Shown here: in pieces, positions 1 to 7,777 of the stretch
Layout: the number at the start of each line of letters is the position of its first letter
How positions within the stretch are numbered: position 1 is the stretch's first letter
Source of the DNA: Planctomycetaceae bacterium
GTDB lineage: Bacteria > Planctomycetota > Planctomycetia > Pirellulales > Thermoguttaceae
Assembly (NCBI GenBank): GCA_021372005.1
Contig: JAJFVC010000088.1
Span: 41,888-105,887 of the forward strand
Length of the DNA: 64,000 bases
Reading direction: 5' to 3'
Notes under the pieces: model-generated
The model's input: the letters and a program-made list of their open reading frames with translations, nothing else
Databases searched by the model: none
What the model was told of the DNA's origin: nothing
Translations under genes and position numbers: made by a program

Positions 1-64
1 GCGGGCGACGCAGGCCACGGTCGGCGCGATCGTCCGAACCGATCCGTGACGCACCGAAAAACAT
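1..64 (-). other. possible start of a gene running off the left edge
   Basis: On the minus strand the TAA stop of cheB overlaps an ATG by one base (TAATG), a common arrangement for translational coupling. The frame from that ATG stays open for 21 codons to the edge, but a second frame beginning at a GTG ten bases later is open too. Too short to assign. From context it could be another chemotaxis gene. Confidence 0.3.
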
Positions 65-1155
65 TAAGACGCCGCCAGACCTCGAATTTCGGACTCCAAA
101 ACGCTCGCCAGCAGGTCCAACGGGACTTCGCGATCGATCCAGCCGGCTTGTTGCGCGGCTTTGTTCATGCCGTAGATGTCCGAGGTGGCTTCGTCTTGGC
201 CGAGCACCCGTCCGCCGGCTTGATGGATGGCGGCGCAGCCGGCGACCCCGTCGCGGCCCATTCCGGTCATGAGAACGCCGATGCAGCGCGGTCCGAACGT
301 GTTGGCGGCCGATTCCATCGTTACGTCGATCGACGGTCGGTGCCCGCTTCGGGGCGGGGCGTCGTCCAGTGCGACGCGGATTTGGCGGCCGATTCGGTGC
401 AACCGCAGATGTTGTCCGGCCGGGGCGATCCACACGCCGTTGGGTTGTAGGGCATCGTCCGACGCGGCCTCGCGGACCGACAGCGGCGTCAAGTGGTCGA
501 GCCGTGCGGCCAGCGGTGCGGTGAATCCCCGCGGCATGTGTTGGACCACGACAATCGGCGGCATCGGCGGTCTCAGCGATCGAAACAACACGGACAGCGC
601 CGACGGACCGCCCGTGGAAATGCCGACCAGCACGCCGAGATTGGCCAAACGATCGGCGGCGTCGGTTTCGATTGGCGTCTGCGGTTTGGCAGGGTGCGAT
701 TCCGTCGACGGGGCTTTGCGTTGTTGCCGGATCGCCAACAGACGCCGCATGTCGACGCGGGCCGCCGTGCGAATCTTCTGGAGCAATTCGGCGCGGAACA
801 CGGCGTGGGTCGGCGACAAAGGGTCGGGCTTCCGCACGCAATCAATCGCGCCGCGGTCTAAGGCGTCCAGCGTGGTTTGAGCGCCGGAGCCAGTCAGGCT
901 GCTGACCATGACGACCGGCGTCGGTTGCCGGGCGAAAATCGCGTCCAACGCGGTCAGCCCATCCATGGTCGGCATCTGCACGTCGAGCGTGACCACATCG
1001 GGACGATGGATTGCGAGCTGATCGAGGGCCTCGCGTCCGTCGCCGGCCGTGGCGACCACCGCCATGCCGGGATCGCTTTCGATCCATTCGCGCAGCCGTT
1101 GACGCATCACGGCCGAATCGTCGACCACCAGAACGCGGATCGGGGCGGAAGTCAT
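64..1155 (-). CDS. cheB: CheB, chemotaxis protein-glutamate methylesterase with receiver domain
   Basis: Removes methyl groups (and deamidates Gln) on methyl-accepting chemotaxis receptors, giving adaptation. It has 363 aa from the ATG at 1155. The N-terminal receiver domain (about 7-120) has the acidic pair DD and phospho-acceptor D58 in TLDVQMP. A variable linker follows, then the methylesterase domain with catalytic S180 (GISTGG), H206 (QHMPRG) and D302 (MTGMGRDG). This start leaves 4 bases after the upstream ATPase gene and begins right at the receiver fold; an in-frame start 16 codons earlier would overlap that gene. It is the last full gene of a minus-strand cluster; CheA, CheR or CheW partners would be expected off the left edge but are not seen. 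Domain order, length and all catalytic residues fit CheB. Confidence 0.93.
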   Translation of the reverse strand: MTSAPIRVLVVDDSAVMRQRLREWIESDPGMAVVATAGDGREALDQLAIHRPDVVTLDVQMPTMDGLTALDAIFARQPTPVVMVSSLTGSGAQTTLDALDRGAIDCVRKPDPLSPTHAVFRAELLQKIRTAARVDMRRLLAIRQQRKAPSTESHPAKPQTPIETDAADRLANLGVLVGISTGGPSALSVLFRSLRPPMPPIVVVQHMPRGFTAPLAARLDHLTPLSVREAASDDALQPNGVWIAPAGQHLRLHRIGRQIRVALDDAPPRSGHRPSIDVTMESAANTFGPRCIGVLMTGMGRDGVAGCAAIHQAGGRVLGQDEATSDIYGMNKAAQQAGWIDREVPLDLLASVLESEIRGLAAS

Positions 1156-1159
1156 CGTC

Positions 1160-1981
1160 TTATTCGGGCGCGATCGTGACAAGTTCGTTGCAGACGGCTT
1201 CAAAGTGTTCGGCTCCGAGGCTCGGCTGCTCCTCGGCGAAGCCGATCAGCAGGGCGAGGTCGCAAAGCCGATTGATGCGCCGAGCGACGCCGTGCGTCAG
1301 GGCGTAGATCGCAGCCATGCCTTCGGGCTCGATGATCGAGCCGGTTGCGCCAGCCGCCCGCAGCCGGTGTTCGACGTAGGCGGCCGTTTCCGACTCGCCG
1401 AACGGACGCAGCAGGCATTTCACCGCGAGACGTTCTTCCCATTGCGGCATGCGGTCCAACAGGGGCAGCAGCGACGGCTCGCCCACCAGCAGCACAGTGC
1501 AGCCTGGGTCGCCGTCCGGCTCGAAGTTCAAAAGCAGCCGCAACGTCTCGAACATTGAAACGCCGTCGAGCAGTTGGGCCTCGTCGACCACCAGCACGGC
1601 GTGGCGGCCCTCGCGATGGTTGGTCGTAAGACAACGTTCGATGCGACGGACGCTCGACTCGACGCCGGGGGTTTTCGGGCCCGAGTCGACCCCGTCGAGC
1701 CGATCGGCCAGATAGGCGAGCAACTCCGCCGAGGACATTTGCGGATAGACCAGGCGAACCAGCGGCGAGAACGATTCGCCCAAGACGCCGGGCAGCATGG
1801 TCGAAAGCAGCGTCTTGCCGACGCCCGAGGGACCGGCCAACAGCGCCCCGCTTCGACGGTTCTCGATCGCATAACGCAGTTTCAGCAACGCCGCTTGATG
1901 CGATTCGCCGGGATAATAAAACCGCGGATCGGTCGTGTCCTCAAACGGCTTTTGCTTCAGATGCCAATAGGTCTCGTACAT
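1160..1981 (-). CDS. ExeA/TadA-like AAA ATPase (general secretion pathway A type)
   Basis: A 273-aa AAA ATPase of the ExeA/GspA N-terminal class. It opens with the typical MYETYWHLKQKPFEDTTDPRF segment shortened here to its hallmark: an aromatic-rich start followed by KPF and a tyrosine-rich loop. Walker A is GPSGVGKT at 50-57 and Walker B is VLVVDEAQLL near 125-135. No C-terminal peptidoglycan-binding domain or membrane helix is present, so it is the bare ATPase. ExeA relatives help assemble secretion or pilus machinery through the cell wall, and stand-alone versions often occur in exopolysaccharide and EPS-export loci. It sits between a CpsD-like ATPase and cheB, which suggests a surface-structure or motility locus. 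The specific partner is not evident. Confidence 0.8.
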   Translation of the reverse strand: MYETYWHLKQKPFEDTTDPRFYYPGESHQAALLKLRYAIENRRSGALLAGPSGVGKTLLSTMLPGVLGESFSPLVRLVYPQMSSAELLAYLADRLDGVDSGPKTPGVESSVRRIERCLTTNHREGRHAVLVVDEAQLLDGVSMFETLRLLLNFEPDGDPGCTVLLVGEPSLLPLLDRMPQWEERLAVKCLLRPFGESETAAYVEHRLRAAGATGSIIEPEGMAAIYALTHGVARRINRLCDLALLIGFAEEQPSLGAEHFEAVCNELVTIAPE

Positions 1982-2089
1982 AGTCCGCCCTGCCTTCCGA
2001 GGTGAAGGACAACTTCGGCCGATGGCTTTTTTATGCGTCCAACGGATCCTTATGCGAAAAAATCCGCCGCCGCGGTTTCAAGTCCCCGA

Positions 2090-3349
2090 TCACTCCGTCG
2101 CGGCCGGCTCCGGCACGAAGTTTTCCAACAATCCCATCACGGGAATGCCGAGAGCGGCCAAACGATTTTGGCTCTCCTCCAAACTTTCCTCTGAGGTCGT
2201 TTGAGGATTGTGGACCAGCAGCGCGCCGTCGATCATGCCGGATGTCCCCTGCGGTGCGCCGTCTAAGGCATCCAAAGGGCCGAGATCAACCAACACGATG
2301 TCGTAGTGCGACCGCAGCGTCCGCAGCACACGGGACAACGATGATGGGTCTCTCGTCCATTGCATCCGAGGTTCCGCACCTCCGCGAAGCGGCAACAGCG
2401 CCAGGTGGTTGGCCGTCGCCTCGACCATCGCCCGATCGAACGACGCCGTCGAATCGTCCAGCGTCTCGTCCCAACCAAACTGCGGTTCGACGCCGAGTCG
2501 ACGGGCCAGTCGCGGCCGATTGCCGTCGGCGTCGACCAACGCCGCTCGAATGCCGCGTTCGGCCAATCGCCGTGCGAGGCACAACAACAGCGTCGTTGCG
2601 CCCTCACCTCGACGCCCGCCGCAGATCGCCAGCACGTTTTGGCCTTCGTTGCGTGTGGCCAACAAAACGTCGGTCAGCCGATCCAACTCCTCGCTTGCCT
2701 CGGCGATCAGTCGGCGGCACACCGTCGGCCAAGTGAAACGATCGACCTGCCACGCCGGCTTGCATTCCGGCTCGTCGGCCGCGGGCAAAATGGAATGGGA
2801 ATTCTCGACCGTCGGGCCGAGGGGGCGCGCGGACGGCGACAGATCGAACGCCACGTTGTCGGGGCGTGGGGCTAATTCCGCCGAGCGGTTTTCTTGAGCG
2901 TCGCGGACTTCCGCCGACGTTTGCGCCGGCGGCGGCATGGGACTGGACGCCTCGAAGACCAACGACGGCGCCGCCGTGGATTGTTCCGTGGTTTTTTTGA
3001 CGGTCGGCTTGGTCTTCGTCGTCTTTGTCAACGACGCCTTGGGTGATTTTTCCAACGCAGCCCAGAGGCCGTCGGTGTGGGGCGACGACAGTTTAGCCGG
3101 GGTCTTAGTCCTGCGATGTGCGATCGCGGACTTTTTGGTCTTGCGGATTCGGTGTGTTCGGAGCTTGTCGGCTTTGACCCGGGCCGACGGCTTGGCGGTC
3201 TTCAACGATGGTTTCGTCTTGGACGTTCGCAGCTTGCTTGTCGAACTCGCCGACTTCAGGCCGGGCGAGGTCGATCGCGACGCGGCGGCTGGCTTCGCAG
3301 TGCCCTGTTGGGCGAACGCCTTGATCAACGCTTGGTCTAATGCGGTCAT
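2090..3349 (-). CDS. CpsD/ParA-like ATPase with basic linker and altered Walker A
   Basis: A 419-aa protein. The start at 3349 is set by AGGAG seven bases upstream; a longer frame to 3478 overlaps the upstream gene. Residues 1-130 are rich in Lys, Ser, Thr and Pro and look disordered and basic. Residues 235-400 form a MinD/CpsD (BY-kinase) type P-loop fold: ICGGRRGEGATTL at 242-254, the Walker A-prime VDADGNRPRLARRLG near 272, and VLVDLGPLD later. At the Walker A lysine position (GEGKTT) there is Ala251, so nucleotide hydrolysis is doubtful. There is no Tyr-rich C-terminal tail as in classic tyrosine autokinases. With the single-helix protein just upstream it resembles a split Wzz/Wzc-type pair for polysaccharide export; that role is inference. 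Confidence 0.7.
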   Translation of the reverse strand: MTALDQALIKAFAQQGTAKPAAASRSTSPGLKSASSTSKLRTSKTKPSLKTAKPSARVKADKLRTHRIRKTKKSAIAHRRTKTPAKLSSPHTDGLWAALEKSPKASLTKTTKTKPTVKKTTEQSTAAPSLVFEASSPMPPPAQTSAEVRDAQENRSAELAPRPDNVAFDLSPSARPLGPTVENSHSILPAADEPECKPAWQVDRFTWPTVCRRLIAEASEELDRLTDVLLATRNEGQNVLAICGGRRGEGATTLLLCLARRLAERGIRAALVDADGNRPRLARRLGVEPQFGWDETLDDSTASFDRAMVEATANHLALLPLRGGAEPRMQWTRDPSSLSRVLRTLRSHYDIVLVDLGPLDALDGAPQGTSGMIDGALLVHNPQTTSEESLEESQNRLAALGIPVMGLLENFVPEPAATE

Positions 3350-3413
3350 GGCCTGCTCCTGAGCCTCTCTCCGAAGGAATCGTGACGGCGTTTTGCTGTT
3401 GTAGGAAATCGGT

Positions 3414-3908
3414 TTATGGACGGACCACCATCGGCTGATTAGTCTTGGCTTCGGTCGGAGACGGGATTGGATGGTCACGATTTGGCCATGCCGACATCAG
3501 TGACGCCCCGGTGGTGGTGGTTGCCGCCGCCGGCACCGACGTAATGATCTGCGGCCTGGATGCGACCCGAGGCGTTGTCGCAGGGGCTTGCGGGGCCGAG
3601 ACGGACGCCGGCGCGGCGGCAACGCACACCGGAGTCGGCTCGATCGCGGCCTTCGGCGGCCGGCTTTGCCAAGTCACGGCGGGTTCCGACGCGGAGGAAT
3701 CGGAGGTGTTTTTTTGTTTCAAACTCCACGGCACCACGGCCCCGACCACCAGGACTAGGACGGACGCCGCCAACAACTTGAACGACAAAGCCTGACCGAA
3801 AAGCCTTCCCCTTGAGTCGGGGATGGCCTGAGGAGCCTCCCCACGGTCGGCGAGATCAATCACTGGAAAACGAGCCAACACCATCGGTTTCATCCCTGTT
3901 TGAGTCAT
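3414..3908 (-). CDS. single-pass membrane protein, unrecognised
   Basis: I do not recognise this 164-aa protein. It has a cytoplasmic-looking N-terminus of about 42 residues, one hydrophobic helix at about 43-61 (LLAASVLVLVVGAVV) and a Ser/Pro/Ala/Thr-rich exterior with repeated Val-Pro and Pro-Ala patches. AAGGA nine bases before the ATG at 3908 supports that start over an in-frame ATG at 3932. It is first in a minus-strand series, 64 bases ahead of the CpsD-like ATPase. A membrane anchor or co-polymerase-like partner for that ATPase is a reasonable guess, no more. Confidence 0.6.
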   Translation of the reverse strand: MTQTGMKPMVLARFPVIDLADRGEAPQAIPDSRGRLFGQALSFKLLAASVLVLVVGAVVPWSLKQKNTSDSSASEPAVTWQSRPPKAAIEPTPVCVAAAPASVSAPQAPATTPRVASRPQIITSVPAAATTTTGASLMSAWPNRDHPIPSPTEAKTNQPMVVRP

Positions 3909-4017
3909 GACATCCGATCCTTTCCGGCGCATCGCCGCCGGCCAATCCGGCGCGCAGCAGTCGACCGTAAACCCTTGCTGATAAAGTTATCGGTTCGGAT
4001 TGTGTCGATCTTGAGTA

Positions 4018-4046
4018 TTGGCTAAACTTTACCGAATAGATAATAT
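4018..4046 (+). promoter_or_regulatory. candidate sigma-70 type promoter for the ketoacyl-synthase homologue
   Basis: TTGGCT at 4018-4023, a 17-base spacer, then TAATAT at 4041-4046, in the only AT-rich patch of the intergenic region. It would give a leader of about 160 bases containing the palindrome at 4097-4112. Assigned by eye. Confidence 0.4.
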
Positions 4047-4096
4047 AGGCAAGATAAGTTGCGGTTGTGCCGCCAGACGGTCCCGACGTCTTTTAA

Positions 4097-4112
4097 GCCG
4101 AAAATTTTCGGC
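4097..4112. repeat. perfect 16-bp palindrome in the leader region
   Basis: GCCGAAAATTTTCGGC is self-complementary over all 16 bases. It lies about 105 bases before the chosen start of the ketoacyl-synthase homologue. It could be a dimer-binding operator, or an RNA hairpin with a tight AT centre. No T-run follows, so it is not a simple terminator. Confidence 0.5.
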
Positions 4113-4215
4113 GGAAAACTCGAAAAACTATGGTCTTGCACCCTTTGGTTTCAACGTCGGGCACGCTACGATGAAAGATTCGATGGAGATGACTTTTGGG
4201 GAGTGTTCGCAAGGC

Positions 4216-5490
4216 ATGACGTCCACGCAAGAAATTGTCGTTACCGGCCTAGGCGTTGTCAGTCCGATCGGCATCGGCGCGGCGCCGTTTTGGGCGTCGC
4301 TCCGCGAGGGACGTAGCGGCATCGGTCGGTTGTCGTGGGAAAGCGGATCGTTGCGACCACAACCGTTCGGCGGCGCGGTGGCCGATTTCGACCCGAAACA
4401 GTATGTCCGTCCCCGTAAAAGTTTGAAGGTGATGAGCCGCGAGATCCAGTTGGGCTTTGCCGCGGCCGACATGGCCTGTTCGGCGGCCGGCGTTGGTCCG
4501 GGCGCTCAGGATCCCGAGCGGTTGGGCGTCGTGTTGGGCGCCGACATCATCCCCTGCGAACTGAGCGAATTGATCGGCACCTATCGCGATTGTTTGGTGG
4601 ACGGGCGATTCGATTTCAGCCGTTGGGGGAAGGCGTTCGCCAACGAGCTGTTTCCGTTGTGGATGCTCAAGTATCTACCGAACATGCCAGCCTGCCATAT
4701 CGGCATCGCCCAAGACGCCCGCGGACCGAACAATACCTTGACGCTCGGCGACGTTTCGACGTTGGGGGCGATCAGCGAGGCGGCTCGGACGATTGATCGC
4801 GGGCAGGCGGACGTGATGATCGCCGGCGGCACGGGATCGCGGATCCATGCGGCGCTTTACGCCAGAAACCAAATATTCGGCCAATCGCAGCGCGACGGCG
4901 ATCCGGCAGCGGCGTCACGTCCGTTCGATGCTGATCGTGACGGTGTGGTGCAAGGCGAAGGGGCCGGCGCCTTGATTCTCGAGTCGCGGCGTCACGCCGA
5001 CGCGCGGGGCGTTGCGCCCTTGGCCCGATTGTTGGGGTTCGCCGGGGCGTTCGAGCCGCGTGCGGATGGACAGCCCCTTCGTGGCGATGCCATTCGTCGT
5101 GCCTTGGCCACCGCATTGAAAAACGCCGGTCGAACGCCCGAGCAGGTCGGCTGCGTTGTGGCGCACGGCACCAGCGCCGTGCATGGCGATCGGATCGAGT
5201 CGCAGGCGATTCATGAGGTGTTGGGCGATGTGCCGGTCACCGCGCCGAAGAGTTTTTTTGGGTACTTGAGCGCAGCCTCCGGGGCGTTGGAGTCGGTGCT
5301 GGCCGTGTTGACGCTCCAGCAGGGAGCCATTCCGCCGACGCTCAACTACGCCACGCCCGATCCGCAGTGTCCGATTCGTGTCGTTCATGGCGGGGTCGAC
5401 CCGCTGGAACGGCCGGTTGTGCTGGTCCTCAGTTATTCGCTGCACGGGCAGGCTGTTGCACTGGCGTTCGGGCGTCCTGAGGCCGACTGA
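4216..5490 (+). CDS. FabF-type beta-ketoacyl synthase homologue lacking catalytic Cys
   Basis: A 424-aa thiolase-fold protein, the normal FabF length, when started at the ATG at 4216 (begins IVVTGLGVVSPIG). FabF landmarks are clear: LKYLPNMPACHIG, the GGAxxSR-like AGGTGSRI, and FDADRDGVVQGEGAGALILE. The active-site Cys of the family (ATACTSG in E. coli FabF) aligns with Asp179 in LGDVSTLG. The first catalytic His is kept (H317, VAHGTS), but the second (GHLLGAAG) is Tyr350 in FGYLSAASG, and the C-terminal GFGGTN loop is LHGQAV. As a condensing enzyme it should therefore be inactive. Chain-length-factor subunits of type II polyketide synthases are the known precedent for Cys-less partners. No acyl carrier protein or second synthase is adjacent. 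Confidence 0.85.
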   Translation: MTSTQEIVVTGLGVVSPIGIGAAPFWASLREGRSGIGRLSWESGSLRPQPFGGAVADFDPKQYVRPRKSLKVMSREIQLGFAAADMACSAAGVGPGAQDPERLGVVLGADIIPCELSELIGTYRDCLVDGRFDFSRWGKAFANELFPLWMLKYLPNMPACHIGIAQDARGPNNTLTLGDVSTLGAISEAARTIDRGQADVMIAGGTGSRIHAALYARNQIFGQSQRDGDPAAASRPFDADRDGVVQGEGAGALILESRRHADARGVAPLARLLGFAGAFEPRADGQPLRGDAIRRALATALKNAGRTPEQVGCVVAHGTSAVHGDRIESQAIHEVLGDVPVTAPKSFFGYLSAASGALESVLAVLTLQQGAIPPTLNYATPDPQCPIRVVHGGVDPLERPVVLVLSYSLHGQAVALAFGRPEAD

Positions 5491-5689
5491 CGTCCTTTTC
5501 TTGCAAGCGGCGACGTCCCGTCGGTTTGCTCCGCGAACAACGCGTTCTGAGTGGTCGTTGCGACCGATTTTTTCGGTATTTTCGGACAGTTTTGCGCGGT
5601 GCGCCGAATTTCGGGCTAAGCTTCATTAGCAGAAACTGCGGTTTCGGTTCCCTAGTGGTTCCCAGTGAGTTTTCAAAGGAGCGGCGCGC

Positions 5690-5938
5690 ATGTCTCAGAC
5701 CATGGAATCGTCGATGCCGATGTCGCCGGTCGGGTTTGTCGAACGACGAAATCCCGCGGCGGTGGAGCGGATGCCGATTTGCGAACGACGCCAGTTCGGC
5801 AATTCGCACGAAGAACTTTCGCCCGAGGCGGCCGAGTTGGCGCAAGCCATCGATCAATACAAGCTGCTTCATCGTCGCCGGTTCATCACCTTCGAGGAGA
5901 TGCTGGCGGTCGTCAAGTCGCTGGGCTATCAGCGATAA
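5690..5938 (+). CDS. small conserved planctomycete protein
   Basis: An 82-aa soluble protein with AAAGGAG eight bases before its ATG. The second half (about 45-82) is mostly helical and charged, with the pattern ELAQAIDQYKLLHRRRFITF then EEMLAVVKSLGYQR. I have the impression that this type of short protein recurs in Pirellulales genomes, but I know no function. The gene stands alone and ends 6 bases from the convergent ABC-2 gene. Confidence 0.7.
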   Translation: MSQTMESSMPMSPVGFVERRNPAAVERMPICERRQFGNSHEELSPEAAELAQAIDQYKLLHRRRFITFEEMLAVVKSLGYQR

Positions 5939-5944
5939 GGCGGC

Positions 5945-7687
5945 TCACGGCTCGGTGGCGGCGCGTTCGGTGGCGACGTCGAACTCGCAGAGGGCCGGGA
6001 CGAGCATCGCCGCCGTGGTGAATCCGTAAGCGGCCACGGTGACCATGAAGACGGCCAGCGTCGAATCCAACAGATAGCTTGTTATGGCGTAGAAGGTGGC
6101 GAACGGACAGAGGAACGACGCCAGCCCGATCGCCGGCGAAGGATTCCGCACGCCTAACACGGCGTACAGACCCGCTCCGCCAAACACCATGAAGGCGAAG
6201 AACGGCAAAAACTGCGCCTGAAACGAACCGCTGAAGGCCAGCATGATCCGCATGCACACGGCGACGCCGACCGATAGGAAAAAGATCGTTCCGAGGCTGG
6301 TGGCCACCGCCGCGCCCGAGTTGGCGTACGTCATGCCGGCGTGCAGGCCCACTGTGGCGGCGAACGCATAGAGCACGGCCAAGCCGCCGAGCAGATATAG
6401 CAGGTGCTCGAACGTCAGCCAGCCGACCGTCCAGCCTCCGACGCACAGCAGCATCGGCAGCAGCACCATTTCTTTGGTGTTGTAAAACACGCCACCCAAT
6501 TTGCCGAAGACGATTTCTTTCGGCGTCAGGTCGGTCACCAACAGCAGATCGAGCGCACCGACGTCACGCTCGCTGGTCAGCGATGTGACGGCCTGTGCGT
6601 TGACCAGCACGAGGCTCAGGAGCCCCAGCAGGCCCACGGCCACGAGTCCTTGGCTCGCTGAGCCGACACCCGAGGTCCAAACCGACACGACGGCCAGGCC
6701 GAACAACAGTCCGTAGACCAGCCGCACGACGAGAATCCGACGACCATAGGCCCAGGTGCGGATCTCACGCCAGATCACCGGGTTGTCCCAAACGCGGCGA
6801 GACTTCGAGGTCGGAGCGGGCAGGGGAGACGATGCGGCTTCGACGCGGTCTTTTTCTTCTCTCCGCCGCTCCTTTTCTCCCGTGCGGCTCCATGCTCGAA
6901 TCCTTGCGACCGCCGTAAGGTTCAGCAACAACGTCAGGCCGAGCGACACGACGAGAAACAGGTCGACGGGCGAGCGGAACGGGCCACAGGTCGGCTGATC
7001 GTGCAGATAGGGTCGTGTGGCCTCTTGAATCGCCTGCCAGGGGCTCAGGCCGGCGGCCATCATGCGGCACGACCAACCGTCAAAACTTTGACCGAACGTT
7101 CCGGCCGCAACGATCTCGCCGGCGGCCAACCACAAAACGAGCGACAGGACGGTCATGGCCAGCGCTTGAAACGTTTTCTCGCGCCACAAGGCGAGCGTCG
7201 AACCCAAGCTGCCTGCGCAGAGCACGGCGGCCAATGTGACGGCCAATGTCCGTGCGATTTGGCCGTAGGAAAGACCGCCCAACAGAGCGGCCAGCAAAAA
7301 CACCGGCACGGCGGCCGCCAGCGGCATCAACACTTTCCACAGGCTGGTCAGCAGCTTGCCCAACACCAGTTCGGCGTTCGACAGATTGGTCAACAGCAGC
7401 AGCGACAGCGTACGGCGGTCTTTTTCGTGGGCGACGTCGCTGGCCGCCAGCAGCGCGGCGAAAAACAACGACAAGGCCAATTGCAGCGACGCCAAAATCG
7501 GGAACACCGCGGCGCCGAAGCGTGCCAGATCGCCTACGTCGCGGACCAGTTGCGTGCCGGTCAACACCAGCCAGGCCGTGGCCATCAACACCAGCAGCGC
7601 CAACGGATAGGCCGCCCGCGCGACGTACAACCGAATGCGCCGCGGCGCGACCGCCAATTCACGAGTAAACACAGGTCCGATCAACAA
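5945..7687 (-). CDS. ABC-2 type transporter membrane protein
   Basis: A 580-aa polytopic protein with two groups of about six hydrophobic helices: one from residue 25 to 250, the other from about 320 to 570. The ABC-2 signature of short motifs occurs twice, LDLLLVTDLTPKEIVFGKL and LSLLLLTNLSNAELVLGKL in abbreviated form (EIVFGKL and ELVLGKL), so each half looks like one permease unit and the gene may be an internal duplication. The start is TTG at 7687, chosen because GGAGAGA lies five bases upstream and no ATG occurs for 35 codons. No ATPase gene is adjacent, so the energising subunit must be elsewhere. Substrate unknown. Confidence 0.8.
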   Translation of the reverse strand: MLIGPVFTRELAVAPRRIRLYVARAAYPLALLVLMATAWLVLTGTQLVRDVGDLARFGAAVFPILASLQLALSLFFAALLAASDVAHEKDRRTLSLLLLTNLSNAELVLGKLLTSLWKVLMPLAAAVPVFLLAALLGGLSYGQIARTLAVTLAAVLCAGSLGSTLALWREKTFQALAMTVLSLVLWLAAGEIVAAGTFGQSFDGWSCRMMAAGLSPWQAIQEATRPYLHDQPTCGPFRSPVDLFLVVSLGLTLLLNLTAVARIRAWSRTGEKERRREEKDRVEAASSPLPAPTSKSRRVWDNPVIWREIRTWAYGRRILVVRLVYGLLFGLAVVSVWTSGVGSASQGLVAVGLLGLLSLVLVNAQAVTSLTSERDVGALDLLLVTDLTPKEIVFGKLGGVFYNTKEMVLLPMLLCVGGWTVGWLTFEHLLYLLGGLAVLYAFAATVGLHAGMTYANSGAAVATSLGTIFFLSVGVAVCMRIMLAFSGSFQAQFLPFFAFMVFGGAGLYAVLGVRNPSPAIGLASFLCPFATFYAITSYLLDSTLAVFMVTVAAYGFTTAAMLVPALCEFDVATERAATEP

Positions 7688-7777
7688 GCCATTCTCTCCG
7701 CAAAAAAGCCGAAGTGCCTTCCATCATAGCACATGGCGGCAATCGGAAGAATGGGCCGCGAGCAGTCGGTTGGACCA

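Larger units (their letters stand above)
3909..4215. other. intergenic region between divergent genes, with promoter-like elements
   Basis: 307 bases that separate the minus-strand cluster from the ketoacyl-synthase homologue. The stretch 3970-4055 is clearly AT-richer than its surroundings and holds a plus-strand promoter candidate and a 12-bp imperfect dyad GATAAAGTTATC at 3980-3991. A perfect 16-bp palindrome lies at 4097-4112. The frame of the synthase extends back through here to a TTG at 4018, but with no family similarity. Confidence 0.5.

Noticed and set aside
3980..3991. Dyad GATAAAGTTATC
   Set aside because: Only five paired bases in an AT-rich region; could easily be chance.
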